DNA of 64,000 nt from an uncultured Allobosea sp. (lineage in GTDB: Bacteria > Pseudomonadota > Alphaproteobacteria > Rhizobiales > Beijerinckiaceae). The DNA lies in contig NZ_CAMFKW010000033.1 of NCBI RefSeq assembly GCF_945957345.1, positions 1-64,000 of the forward strand, given 5' to 3'. The translations under genes and the position numbers were made by a program. Under the pieces are notes generated by a model that worked only from the letters and a program-made list of their open reading frames with translations, did not search any database and was not told where the DNA came from. The number at the start of each line of letters is the position of its first letter. Position 1 is the stretch's first letter. Of the stretch, positions 45,613 to 53,816 are shown piece by piece.

Positions 45613-45712
45613 AGATCGTCGCGCGTCCGATAGGACGCGATAACGACGATCTATCGATATGTTATCGCATCGGATTTGTCCGAAAAGTGGAATCCACTTT
45701 TCGGTCCGATGC
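45613..45712. repeat. Tandem hairpin element, family D/E type
   Basis: The first hairpin has perfect arms AGATCGTCG (45613-45621) and CGACGATCT (45644-45652) with an inner GCGTCC-GATA-GGACGC. The second, 45667-45712, has GCATCGGA...TCCGATGC around the perfect stem CCGAAAAGTGG / CCACTTTTCGG. The second matches the CCGAAAAGTGG repeats scattered through Rhizobiales genomes. Lies just upstream of hisB. Confidence 0.8.
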
Positions 45713-45779
45713 TATAGCGGGAAACGGCCCCGCTTTAGCAGGGGCGGGCGGCGATGGCCACTGGGGCGGGGCCTCAGCC

Positions 45780-45870
45780 GTCATGCTCGCCCTTGTGGCG
45801 AGCATCCACGTCTTGAACACCGTGTGCCACGAAGGAAGACGTGGATGGTCGGGACAAGCCCGACCATGAC
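45780..45870. repeat. Two-hairpin palindromic element, family A copy 3 (inverted)
   Basis: GTCATGCTCGCCCTTGTGGC...GCATCCACGTC, linker, then GACGTGGATGGTCGGGACAA...CCGACCATGAC. The two hairpins occur in the opposite order from copies 1 and 2, so the whole unit is inverted. Located between hisB upstream sequence and the 3' end of metZ. Confidence 0.88.
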
Positions 45871-45884
45871 GGAAAAACCGTAGC

Positions 45885-47081
45885 TCACACCTTCGCCAGC
45901 GCCTGCTCCAGGTCGGCGATCAGGTCGTCAGGGTGCTCAAGCCCGATCGAGAGGCGGATCAGCCCGTCGCTGACGCCCATCGCAGCGCGCACCTCAGGCG
46001 TGAAGCGCTGATGCGTCGTCGTCGCCGGATGGACGATCAGGCTCTTGGCGTCGCCGAGATTGTTCGAGATGCGGATCAGCTTGCAGGCGTCGAGCAGGCG
46101 ATAGGCGCCTTCCTTGCCGCCGGGCACTTCGAAGGCGATCATCGTCGAGGGGCCGCTCATCTGGCGCTTGATGATCTCGGCCTGCGGATGGTTCTTGTGG
46201 CCGGGGAAGATCACCTTGGTCGGCTTGCTCTGTGCCGCCAGCCAGTCGGCGACCGCCGTCGCGTTCTGCGCCTGCTTGGCGACGCGCAAAGGCAGCGTCT
46301 CTAGCGCCTTCAGCATCACCCAGGCGTTGAAGGGCGACAGGATCGGGCCGGTCTGGCGCAGGTAGTTCTGGATATCGGCCTCGATCAGCTCCTTCGAGCC
46401 GAGGATCAGCCCGCCGAGGCAGCGGCCCTGGCCGTCGATATGCTTGGTCGCGGAATAGACGACGATATCGGCGCCGAGCTCGAGCGGGCGCTGGAAGAGC
46501 GGCGTGGCGAAGACATTGTCGACCACGAGCTTGGCGCCGGCCTCCTTGGCGATCTTGGCGATGGCCGCGATGTCCAGCACTTCGAGCGTCGGGTTCGATG
46601 GCGATTCCAGGAAGAACAGCTTGGTGTTGGGGCGCACCGCCCTGCGCCAGGCGTCGAGATCGGTGCCCTCGACCAGCGTGGTCTCGACGCCGTAGCGCGG
46701 CAGATGGTCCTCGATGATGTAGCGACAGGAGCCGAAGAGAGCGCTCGCAGCCACGACATGGTCGCCGGCCCGCACCGGCGCCATCATCGCAGCGGTGACG
46801 GCCGCCATGCCGGTAGCCGTGGCGCGGCAGGCCTCGGCCCCCTCGAAGGAGGCCATGCGGGCCTCCAGCATCGCCGTCGTCGGATTGCCGAGCCGGCCAT
46901 ACTGGAAGCCGGGATCGGTGTTCAGGAAGCGGCCTTCGGCCTGCGCGGCATTGTCGTAGACATGGCCCTGCGTCAGGTAGAGGGCTTCCGATGTCTCGCC
47001 GAACTGGGATCGCAGGATGCCGTCATGGACGAGGCGGGTCTCGGGATGCAGCTTGGCTGCGGCTTTGTCCGGTGACGACAT
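45885..47081 (-). CDS. metZ: O-succinylhomoserine sulfhydrylase
   Basis: 398 aa from ATG 47081 (MSSPDKAAAKLHPETRLVHD). A Cys/Met-metabolism PLP enzyme making homocysteine directly from O-succinylhomoserine and sulfide. Typical: SEALYLTQGHVYDNAAQAE, YGRLGNPTTAMLEARMA, ATATGMAAVTAA, VDNVFATP and the PLP lysine in VVYSATKHIDGQGRCLGG. The pattern follows MetZ rather than MetB/MetC. No SAM riboswitch was recognised upstream, but a long dyad lies there. Confidence 0.93.
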   Translation of the reverse strand: MSSPDKAAAKLHPETRLVHDGILRSQFGETSEALYLTQGHVYDNAAQAEGRFLNTDPGFQYGRLGNPTTAMLEARMASFEGAEACRATATGMAAVTAAMMAPVRAGDHVVAASALFGSCRYIIEDHLPRYGVETTLVEGTDLDAWRRAVRPNTKLFFLESPSNPTLEVLDIAAIAKIAKEAGAKLVVDNVFATPLFQRPLELGADIVVYSATKHIDGQGRCLGGLILGSKELIEADIQNYLRQTGPILSPFNAWVMLKALETLPLRVAKQAQNATAVADWLAAQSKPTKVIFPGHKNHPQAEIIKRQMSGPSTMIAFEVPGGKEGAYRLLDACKLIRISNNLGDAKSLIVHPATTTHQRFTPEVRAAMGVSDGLIRLSIGLEHPDDLIADLEQALAKV

Positions 47082-47122
47082 GGAACTCTCGATCCGTTCT
47101 TTATAACGGACAGGAGCAGTAT

Positions 47123-47175
47123 CAGCTCCCAAGGAGTTCGTAAAGAAGAACGGAATTTCCTTTTTTTGGGAGCTG
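47123..47175 (-). promoter_or_regulatory. Dyad upstream of metZ
   Basis: Perfect 10-bp arms CAGCTCCCAA (47123-47132) and TTGGGAGCTG (47166-47175) are separated by 33 bases including a run of seven T on the plus strand. A smaller hairpin GGAGC-AGTATCA-GCTCC shares the left arm, so two alternative structures are possible 42-95 bp before the metZ start. Suggestive of an operator or leader switch. Confidence 0.4.
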
Positions 47176-47197
47176 AGCGGGGGGAAACGCCTCCGGC

Positions 47198-47938
47198 TCA
47201 GGCTTGCCGTCCGCCGGAACGTCCGAGCGGCCTCAGGAAGCCGGTGAGGTCGGCCGTGACATGATGGACATGGCCGGCCTCGATCGCGACCTGCTCCCAG
47301 GCCTCGCGGAAGGGGTCGGGCGTCTTCGGCACGATCAGCACGGTCTTCATGCCGAGATCGCTGGGGACGATCAGGTTCTTCTCGATATCCTCGAACATCG
47401 CGGCGCGGCCGGGATCGACGGAGTGCTTGGCGAGGAAATTCTCGTAGGTCGCACGTTCGGGCTTCGGCAGGAAGCCGGCATGGACGATGTCGAAGATATC
47501 CTCGAACTGGTCGAGGATGCCGAGCTTGCCGGCGACGTTCTTCGCGTGGCCGACCGAGCCGTTGGTCAGGATCAGCTTGCGGCCGGGCAGCGCCGCGAGC
47601 GCCGCGCCGAGCTCCGGATTGGGTTCGAGCAGCGTCAGGTCGATGTCATGGGCGAAGTCGAGGAACCGATCGGGATCGATCTGGTGCTCCTCCATCAGCC
47701 CCTTCAGCGTCGTGCCGTAGCGGTGATAGTAATATTGCCGCAGCGCATGCGAGGAAAGGCCGTCGAGCCCGAACAATTCCTGCAGGAACAGGGTGATGCG
47801 CTCGTTGACCTGCGGCCAGACACGGCATTCATGCGAGTACAGCGTGTTGTCGAGGTCGAAGATCCAGTGGTCGACATGCGCGAAGCCTTCCGCCGTCAGC
47901 GGCGGGGTCGCGGCAGGTGTGTCTGCGAGTATTTTCAT
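47198..47938 (-). CDS. HAD-superfamily pyrimidine 5'-nucleotidase-like hydrolase
   Basis: 246 aa from ATG 47938 (MKILADTPAATPPL). HAD motif I IFDLDNTLYSHECRVW with the nucleophile Asp, motif II LTNGSVGHAKNV, motif III lysine in HAGFLPKPERATYENF, motif IV MFEDIEKNLIVPSDLG. DNTLY with a helical cap matches the Sdt1/PHM8-like pyrimidine nucleotidase group. Lies between argB and metZ on the same strand; argB starts the region and a repeat copy separates them. Confidence 0.88.
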   Translation of the reverse strand: MKILADTPAATPPLTAEGFAHVDHWIFDLDNTLYSHECRVWPQVNERITLFLQELFGLDGLSSHALRQYYYHRYGTTLKGLMEEHQIDPDRFLDFAHDIDLTLLEPNPELGAALAALPGRKLILTNGSVGHAKNVAGKLGILDQFEDIFDIVHAGFLPKPERATYENFLAKHSVDPGRAAMFEDIEKNLIVPSDLGMKTVLIVPKTPDPFREAWEQVAIEAGHVHHVTADLTGFLRPLGRSGGRQA

Positions 47939-48025
47939 TGGACTCCGAGATGTGGCGAGCCGGAGTCTGCGCCGCAAGTCCTTGGCGGGGGCTTAATCAA
48001 GGTGGCTCTTGAAACCCTTGATACT

Positions 48026-48063
48026 GTCATCCCGGGTCTGCGCTTCGCTACGCCCGGGATGAC
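48026..48063. repeat. Palindromic intergenic element, family B copy 2 (short)
   Basis: GTCATCCCGGGTCTGCGCTT then CGCTACGCCCGGGATGAC, a 38-bp hairpin with GTCATCCCGGG / CCCGGGATGAC arms. It shares its ends with the longer copy at 15794. Positioned between argB (its 3' side) and the HAD gene. Confidence 0.8.
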
Positions 48064-48080
48064 GGTGTCAGAGTTTTATC

Positions 48081-48977
48081 TCAACGCCGGATGATCGTGC
48101 CGGCGCCGGTATCGGTGAAGAGCTCGATCAGCGCCGCATGCGGCACCTTGCCGTCGAGGATGACGACGGCCTCGACACCCTTCTCCAGCGCGTAGATACA
48201 GGTCTCGATCTTCGGGATCATGCCGCCGGAGATCGTGCCGTCTGCGATCAGGTGGCGGCATTCCTCGACCGTGAGCTCCGGAATGAGCTGCTTGTCCTTG
48301 TTCAGCACGCCCGGCACGTCGGTGAGCAGCAGCAGGCGCTTGGCATTGAGCGCCCCGGCAATCGCGCCAGCGAAAGTGTCTGCGTTGACATTATAGGTCT
48401 GGCCGTCGGCGGCGGCGCAGACCGGCGCCAGCACCGGGATCAATTCGGCCTTCAGCACCGCGTCCAGAACGGTGGTGTTGACCTTCTCGGGCTCGCCGAC
48501 GAAGCCGAGGTCCAGGACTTCCTCGATCTTGGAATCGGGGTCGACGACGGTACGGGTCACCTTGCGGGCGGTGACCATGTTGCCGTCCTTGCCGCAGAGC
48601 CCGATGGCCCGCCCGCCCTCGCGGGTGATGTAGCCGACGATCTCCTTGTTGACCGAGCCGGCCAGCACCATCTCGACGACCTCGACGGTCGCCTCGTCGG
48701 TGACGCGCAGGCCCTGCTTGAACTCGGACTGGATGCCGAGCTTCTTCAGCATCGCCGCGATCTGCGGGCCGCCGCCATGGCAGACGACCGGCTTCAGGCC
48801 GGACTGCTCGAGCAGCACGATGTCCTCGGCGAAATCCTCGGCAGTGGCCGCGTCGCCCATGGCGTTGCCGCCATACTTGATGACGATGATCTCCTGGTCG
48901 TAGCGCTGCATATGCGGCAGCGCCTGCACCAGGAGCTCGGCGGATTGCGACGGCGTCAGATGGGGATGGTCGGTCAT
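48081..48977 (-). CDS. argB: Acetylglutamate kinase
   Basis: 298 aa. It phosphorylates N-acetylglutamate, the second and usually arginine-inhibited step of arginine synthesis. Amino-acid kinase marks: [45 protein letters not shown] and [17 protein letters not shown]. The N-terminal extension before the kinase core (about 28 residues) fits the arginine-sensitive type. 84 bp downstream of the DUF423 gene, in the run that starts at rpmH. Confidence 0.97.
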   Translation of the reverse strand: MTDHPHLTPSQSAELLVQALPHMQRYDQEIIVIKYGGNAMGDAATAEDFAEDIVLLEQSGLKPVVCHGGGPQIAAMLKKLGIQSEFKQGLRVTDEATVEVVEMVLAGSVNKEIVGYITREGGRAIGLCGKDGNMVTARKVTRTVVDPDSKIEEVLDLGFVGEPEKVNTTVLDAVLKAELIPVLAPVCAAADGQTYNVNADTFAGAIAGALNAKRLLLLTDVPGVLNKDKQLIPELTVEECRHLIADGTISGGMIPKIETCIYALEKGVEAVVILDGKVPHAALIELFTDTGAGTIIRR

Positions 48978-49061
48978 TCGGGCAGGCTCCGCGCGGCCGC
49001 AAGGACAGATGCGGGCGCTTCTAGCTCAAGATCGGCCGAGGCGGAAGAACGCTGACGCCGC

Positions 49062-49433
49062 TCAGCCGCGCTTCGCGGTCACAGCGGCGACGGCGAGCCC
49101 GAGCCAGCCGCCGAGCATGAACCAGCCGCCGGTCGGAGCCGCCCGCGGGAACAACGCCTCGTTGGCGAAGCCGCGCCGGGCGAGATCGACCGCGAACAGG
49201 CATGCGCCGACCATGATCGCCGAGAGCGCGATTCGCGCCAGCAGGTCATGGAGATGCCCGCCCCGGCGCGCCGCGGTCGCGCCGATGACGACGGAGGCAT
49301 GGAACAGCAGCATCTGCCCGGCGGTCTGGACATGGCCCGGGTCGATCGCGACATGGGCCGCCGCCGCCAGCAGGGCGACGCCGACGAAGCCCATCAGGGC
49401 GGCAAGCGCGAGATGCAGGCGCGTCGCGGTCAT
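49062..49433 (-). CDS. DUF423 small membrane protein
   Basis: 123 aa with about four hydrophobic helices. Family features: ALAALMGFVGVALLAAAAHV, QTAGQMLLFHASVVIG and PTGGWFMLGGWLGLAVAAVT. Function unknown. Five bases separate it from engB, so they are cotranscribed. Confidence 0.88.
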   Translation of the reverse strand: MTATRLHLALAALMGFVGVALLAAAAHVAIDPGHVQTAGQMLLFHASVVIGATAARRGGHLHDLLARIALSAIMVGACLFAVDLARRGFANEALFPRAAPTGGWFMLGGWLGLAVAAVTAKRG

Positions 49434-49438
49434 GGCGT

Positions 49439-50176
49439 TTAGCCGTGCTCCGCCAGCACGCGGCCGATCGCGGCGCGGAATTCCGGGATGCCCATGCCGG
49501 TTTCGCTGGAGGTCAGCAGCACTTCCGGGAAGGCGGCCGGACGGCGCTTGATCTCGTCATAGGTCGCCTCGGTCATGAAGGTCTGATCGGCCTTCTTCAG
49601 CGCATCGCCCTTGGTCAGCACGACCTGATAGGACACGGCGGCCTTGTCGAGCGTCTCCAGCACGGCGCCGTCGACATCCTTGATGCCGTGGCGGGCGTCG
49701 ATCAGCACATAGACGCGCATCAGGTTGGAGCGGCCGCGCAGGTAGTCGTGGATCAACTTCGTCCAGGCCGCGACCTTCTCCTTGCCGACGGCGGCATAGC
49801 CGTATCCGGGCATGTCGACGATGGTCGGCGCATGGGGCGAGTAAACCGGAACCGGTTTTTCGCGAGAGCCGCGCTTGCCGCCTTGAGGTCCCGCCCCTGC
49901 GGGCTCCTCGTGCTCGACCTGGCGGAAGAAATTGAGCTGCTGCGTCCGGCCGGGCGTATGCGAGGTCCGCGCCAGCGCGTTGCGTCGCGTCAGCGCGTTG
50001 ATCAGACTGGACTTGCCGACATTGGAACGCCCGGCGAAGGCGATCTCCTGCCCGACCATCGGCGGCAGGTCGTCGATCTTGGTCGAGGCCCAGACGAAAT
50101 CCCACGACCCCTCGAAGAGCTTGCGGGCGGCCTCGATCTCCTCGGCGTCATAGGGTTTTGTCGTGGATGTGGTCAT
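49439..50176 (-). CDS. engB: Ribosome-biogenesis GTPase EngB (YsxC/YihA)
   Basis: 245 aa from ATG 50176 (MTTSTTKPYDAEEIEAARKL). An essential GTPase for 50S subunit assembly. G1 AGRSNVGKSSLINALTRR, switch I threonine in SHTPGRTQQLNFF, G3 DMPGYGYAAVGKEK, G4 TKGDALKK. A ~20-residue insertion (GAGPQGGKRGSREKPVPVYS) sits between switch I and G3. The gene is normally next to yidC in alphaproteobacteria; here an acetyltransferase gene intervenes. Confidence 0.96.
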   Translation of the reverse strand: MTTSTTKPYDAEEIEAARKLFEGSWDFVWASTKIDDLPPMVGQEIAFAGRSNVGKSSLINALTRRNALARTSHTPGRTQQLNFFRQVEHEEPAGAGPQGGKRGSREKPVPVYSPHAPTIVDMPGYGYAAVGKEKVAAWTKLIHDYLRGRSNLMRVYVLIDARHGIKDVDGAVLETLDKAAVSYQVVLTKGDALKKADQTFMTEATYDEIKRRPAAFPEVLLTSSETGMGIPEFRAAIGRVLAEHG

Positions 50177-50186
50177 GGAGCCCTGC

Positions 50187-50819
50187 CTACACGGCTGCGC
50201 GAAGCGCGTCGATATCGGCGCCCTGGATCGCGTCGACATGACGCGCGATCTTGTCCGCCGGCCAGTCCCACCAGCGGATCGCCAGCAATTCCGCGATGAT
50301 CTCGGGCGCGAAACGCATCTTCACGACGCGGCCGGGATTGCCGGCGACGACCGCATAAGCAGGCACGTCCTTGGTCACCTGCGCCCGCGTGCCGATGATC
50401 GCACCGTCGCCGATCGTCACGCCCGGCATGATCACCGCCTCGCGCCCGATCCAGACATCGTTGCCGATCACCATGTCGCCGCGATTGTTCGGGCCGGGGC
50501 GCTTCAGGCTTTCGGGATCGCCGAGGCCGAACATCTGGAAGGGAAAGGTCGAGAAGCCGCCGATCGGGTGGTTGGCGCCGTTCATGATGAACTGCGCCGC
50601 CTGCGCGATGGCGACGAATTTGCCGATGATGAGCCGGTCGCCGATGAAGTCGAAATGATAGCGCACGCAGCGGGCGACGAAATGCTCCGGCCCGCGCGAG
50701 TCGTCGTAATAGCTGTAGTCGCCGATCTCGATCAGCGGATGGTCGACCACCGCCTTCAGGAAGGCCGTGCCCTTCCAGCCGGGGATGGGATGGCGCGTGC
50801 TCGGATCGGGCAAGGGCAT
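50187..50819 (-). CDS. CatB/Vat-type hexapeptide-repeat acetyltransferase
   Basis: 210 aa from ATG 50819, with GAAGG 7-11 bases upstream; a TTG at 50834 is possible. Left-handed beta-helix acetyltransferase of the xenobiotic (CatB/Vat) group: GDYSYYDDSRG, IGKFVAIAQAAQFIMNGANH (histidine), GGFSTFPFQMFG, the hexad run MVIGNDVWIGREAVIMPGVT then IGDGAIIGTRAQVTKDVPAY, and NPGRVVKMRF. Uses acetyl-CoA; acceptor unknown. It lies just behind the yidC terminator and before engB. Confidence 0.9.
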   Translation of the reverse strand: MPLPDPSTRHPIPGWKGTAFLKAVVDHPLIEIGDYSYYDDSRGPEHFVARCVRYHFDFIGDRLIIGKFVAIAQAAQFIMNGANHPIGGFSTFPFQMFGLGDPESLKRPGPNNRGDMVIGNDVWIGREAVIMPGVTIGDGAIIGTRAQVTKDVPAYAVVAGNPGRVVKMRFAPEIIAELLAIRWWDWPADKIARHVDAIQGADIDALRAAV

Positions 50820-50837
50820 CGGGACGGCCTTCAAAAG

Positions 50838-50863
50838 CGAAGGGCGGGAAACCCCGCCCTTCG
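50838..50863 (-). terminator. Rho-independent terminator after yidC
   Basis: A perfect 11-bp stem CGAAGGGCGGG / CCCGCCCTTCG with a four-base loop, followed on the minus strand by CTTTTG. It sits 5 bp after the yidC stop and just before the acetyltransferase start, so it separates yidC from the genes behind it. Confidence 0.75.
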
Positions 50864-50868
50864 ATCTC

Positions 50869-52740
50869 TCACTTCTTGTTGCTGTTGGCGGGGTTGGGTG
50901 CGCCGCCTGCGGCTGCCGGCTTCTTGCCGAACATGCCCTTGAGGTTGTCGAATAACTCGATCTTCACCCCGTTCTTCTTCATGATGTAGCCCTGCTGGGT
51001 CACCGAGAGCAGGTTGTTCCAGCTCCAGTAGATCACCAGGCCGGCCGGGAACGAGCCGAGCAGGAAGGTGAAGAACACCGGCATCCAGGTGAACATCATC
51101 TTCTGCACCGGGTCCGGCGGCTCCGGGTTCATCTTCATCTGGATGAACATCGTCACACCCATGATCAGCGGCCAGGCGCCGAGATGCAGCATGGCTGGCG
51201 GCGTGAACGGGATCAGCCCGAACAGGTTGAACAGGTTGGTCGGGTCCGGCGCCGCGAGATCGTGGATCCAGCCGAAGAACGGCGCATGCCGCATTTCGAT
51301 GGTGATGAACAGGATCTTGTAGAGCGCGAAGAACACCGGGATCTGCAGCAGCACCGGCCAGCAGCCGGCGACCGGATTGATCTTCTGCGTCTTGTACAGC
51401 TCCATCAGAGCCTGCTGCTGCTTCATCTTGTCGTCGGCATAGCGCTCGCGGATCGCCGTCATTTCCGGCTGCAGCGCCTTCATCTTCGCCATCGAGGCGT
51501 AGGACTTGTTGGCGAGCGGGAAGAACAGGCCCTTGAGCAGCACCGTGACGATCAGGATCGCGACACCGAAATTGCCGATGTGCTTGTAGATCCAGTCGAG
51601 CACGAAGAAGAGCGGCTTGGTGAAGAAATAGAACCAGCCCCAGTCGATCAGCAGGTCGAAGCGCTTGATCTGCTGGCTTTCCTCATAGCCGTTGATCGCC
51701 GCGACCTCCTTGGCGCCGGCGAAGAGCCGGGCATTGGACGAGGCCGTGGCGCCGGGCGCCACCGCGATGCCCTCGCCGAGGAAATCGGCCTGATAGGTGC
51801 GGCCGGTGCCGGTCTGGACCGAGGAATAGCGGCCCTCGTACTTGCGTTGCTGGTCGGGGACGACCGCGGCCGCCCAGTACTTGTCGGTGATGCCGACGAA
51901 GCCGCCGACGGCGTCCTTCCAGGTCTTGCCGGTCGTGCCCGGCGAGAGCAGCGGCTCCTTGTCGAGCTTGTCGTAGGTGTATTCCTGCAGGCCCTGTTCG
52001 CCGAGATAGCCGACGAGACCCTCGTGCAGCACGTAATAGCCGAGCGTATGCGGCTTGCCCTGGCGGACGATCTGGCCATAGGGGAACAGGGTCACGGCCG
52101 CGCCGCCCTTGTTCTCGACCTCGTCGCGGATCGTGAACATGGCGTTGTCGTCGACGCTGATGACGCGCTTGAAGGTCAGGCCCTGGCCGTTGTTCCAGCT
52201 CAGCGTCACCGGCTTGGCCGGGGTCAGCACCTGGTTGTCGGCGGTCCAGACCGTCGTGGCGTTCGGCAGCGTCACCGCCGTGCCGGGTGCAGCGACCCAG
52301 CCGAAATCGGAATAATAGGCGTCAGGCCCGCCGACCGGCGAGAGCAGCACGATGATCGGGCTCTTCGGGTCGACCGTCTCGTGATAGGCCTTGAGCGAGA
52401 CGTCGTCGATGCGCGCGCCGGTCAGCGAGATCGAGCCGGCGATCTTGGGCGTGTCGATCTTGATGCGTGGGCTAGCCGCCAGCGCCTGCTCGCGTGTGCC
52501 GATCGATTGCGTCGCGGCAGCGCCGGGCGCGGCCGATCCTGCGGGCTGGCCGGGTCCGGCGGGGGCCGGGGTGGAGCCGGGCGTCGCGGCGGCCTGCTGG
52601 CTCTGGGCCTGCTGGGTCTGCCGGGCGGCCTCCTGCTGCTTGTCCATCTGCGGCTTGGCGTAGAAGAACTGCCAGCCGAGCAGGATGATCACCGACAGGA
52701 CGATCGCGAGAAGCAGATTGCGGTTGTCTTCTTTCATCAT
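50869..52740 (-). CDS. yidC: Membrane protein insertase YidC
   Basis: 623 aa from ATG 52740 ([23 protein letters not shown] 52737 is as good). It inserts and folds inner-membrane proteins, alone or with SecYEG. Layout: N-terminal helix ~7-25, a Gln/Pro/Ala-rich linker, a large periplasmic beta-sandwich domain to about residue 375, then five C-terminal helices with [39 protein letters not shown] and [20 protein letters not shown]. The basic tail ends in Asn/Lys. Part of rpmH-rnpA-yidC; yidD is not present. Confidence 0.97.
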   Translation of the reverse strand: MMKEDNRNLLLAIVLSVIILLGWQFFYAKPQMDKQQEAARQTQQAQSQQAAATPGSTPAPAGPGQPAGSAAPGAAATQSIGTREQALAASPRIKIDTPKIAGSISLTGARIDDVSLKAYHETVDPKSPIIVLLSPVGGPDAYYSDFGWVAAPGTAVTLPNATTVWTADNQVLTPAKPVTLSWNNGQGLTFKRVISVDDNAMFTIRDEVENKGGAAVTLFPYGQIVRQGKPHTLGYYVLHEGLVGYLGEQGLQEYTYDKLDKEPLLSPGTTGKTWKDAVGGFVGITDKYWAAAVVPDQQRKYEGRYSSVQTGTGRTYQADFLGEGIAVAPGATASSNARLFAGAKEVAAINGYEESQQIKRFDLLIDWGWFYFFTKPLFFVLDWIYKHIGNFGVAILIVTVLLKGLFFPLANKSYASMAKMKALQPEMTAIRERYADDKMKQQQALMELYKTQKINPVAGCWPVLLQIPVFFALYKILFITIEMRHAPFFGWIHDLAAPDPTNLFNLFGLIPFTPPAMLHLGAWPLIMGVTMFIQMKMNPEPPDPVQKMMFTWMPVFFTFLLGSFPAGLVIYWSWNNLLSVTQQGYIMKKNGVKIELFDNLKGMFGKKPAAAGGAPNPANSNKK

Positions 52741-52783
52741 GGTCGGGAACGGATCTCGCTTGGTCCGGTAAAGGCGCGGCGGG

Positions 52784-53200
52784 TCAGGCTTGCGACGGGG
52801 TGCCGCGCTTGGGATGCGGGCGGCGCCTGTCGGCATGCGGCTTGTGAGGCTTTGCCCGGTCGATGGCAATCGAAAGATCGGCGACGAGCGTCTTAAAGTG
52901 AGCAGTCAGCACGTCGGAGCGCGCGACGATCACGACGTCGCAGGGGCGCTCGGTCTGGCTGGCGAGCGCTTGCTTGGCCGCTTCGCGCAGGCGCCGGCGG
53001 ATACGGTTGCGCTTCACGGCATTGCCGGTCTTGCGCGAGGCGGTGAGGCCGAGTCTCAAGGCCACGGGTTCGCCGCCCTTGCGGGCCTCGTCGGGCGCGG
53101 CGTCGCGCACCTGCGCCATGAAGGCGGACGAACGAAAACGGCGGCCGTGTTCGGCCGCCGCCAGGAATTCTTTGCGTTGCGTCAGACGGGCGAGGCGCAT
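52784..53200 (-). CDS. rnpA: Ribonuclease P protein component
   Basis: 138 aa. The basic protein subunit of RNase P, which matures tRNA 5' ends. The signature RNR is in [20 protein letters not shown], and [12 protein letters not shown] and [12 protein letters not shown] are typical. The C-terminal tail is very basic and Pro/His-rich. Between rpmH and yidC in the classical order. Confidence 0.96.
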   Translation of the reverse strand: MRLARLTQRKEFLAAAEHGRRFRSSAFMAQVRDAAPDEARKGGEPVALRLGLTASRKTGNAVKRNRIRRRLREAAKQALASQTERPCDVVIVARSDVLTAHFKTLVADLSIAIDRAKPHKPHADRRRPHPKRGTPSQA

Positions 53201-53254
53201 GGCGATTGGCCTGTCTTCCGAAACCGGCGCGCTGTCGTGACGCGCCAGGGCTCG

Positions 53255-53389
53255 TCAGGCCGACAGGCGCTTGCGGCCGTGGGCGCGGCGAGCGGCGATG
53301 ACCTTGCGGCCGCCCTTGGTCGCCATACGGGCGCGATAGCCGTGGCGGCGCTTGCGAACCAGCTTGCTGGGTTGATAGGTTCTCTTCAC
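53255..53389 (-). CDS. rpmH: 50S ribosomal protein L34
   Basis: 44 aa, starting with GTG at 53389. Translation begins [20 protein letters not shown] and ends [13 protein letters not shown], a full-length L34. It is 54 bp upstream of rnpA on the same strand, the usual rpmH-rnpA-yidC cluster. The 243-bp stretch between it and the divergent SRP RNA gene must hold its promoter; I see no clear DnaA-box array there. Confidence 0.95.
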   Translation of the reverse strand: MKRTYQPSKLVRKRRHGYRARMATKGGRKVIAARRAHGRKRLSA

Positions 53390-53597
53390 GGTCCGTCTCC
53401 GGGGCCTTTATGAGCACGACGGCCGCGGCTTTCCGGGGAAAGCATGGCCAACCGAGCCTGTCATGCGATAAGGGTCGGCGCCGCCTTTCGGCTGCGCAGG
53501 TCGCGGGCTTATGACGGATGGACGACACCAAGTCAACGCCAAACTGGCAGCCATGAGCCTGAGTGCGACGAAGCTTCGCGGTCTCTGCGATGCCGGC

Positions 53598-53626
53598 TTG
53601 CGATTCCCCGCGACATCCCCGATATA
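53598..53626 (+). promoter_or_regulatory. Promoter of the SRP RNA gene
   Basis: TTGCGA (53598-53603), 17-base spacer, GATATA (53621-53626). The -10 ends 6 bases before the RNA's first paired base, the right distance for a sigma-70 start. Confidence 0.6.
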
Positions 53627-53632
53627 GCGGGC

Positions 53633-53726
53633 GGGAGGTTGGCGAGGGACGTCTCACTCGCCAACCGGGTCAGGTCCGGAAGGAAGCAGCCCTAACGAGA
53701 CCGAACGGGTCTTCGTCCAGCCTCCC
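53633..53726 (+). ncRNA. ffs: Small signal recognition particle RNA (4.5S RNA)
   Basis: About 94 nt. The conserved domain IV core GGTCAGGTCCGGAAGGAAGC followed by AGCCCTAACGA is present, and the outer stem pairs GGGAGGTTGG at the start with CCAGCCTCCC at the end. This RNA binds Ffh and targets nascent membrane proteins to FtsY. Placement directly upstream of dnaX is conserved in alphaproteobacteria. Ends are set by the terminal stem and may differ by a few bases. Confidence 0.93.
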
Positions 53727-53816
53727 ACCTCATGCGCCCGATAAAGCGCCGGTCCGCATTACGGAACCAGCGCGGCGCCATTGACCCTCGCCTCCCGATT
53801 GGCGAAACCAGTCCGC

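Noticed and set aside
22544-45870. CRISPR array or tandem repeats
   Set aside because: The repeats are dispersed, palindromic and intergenic, with no regular spacers and no cas genes.
47082-47197. SAM-II riboswitch upstream of metZ
   Set aside because: Expected in some alphaproteobacteria, but the conserved GATTTAA / GCTAAA parts of the pseudoknot were not found; only an uncharacterised dyad is present.
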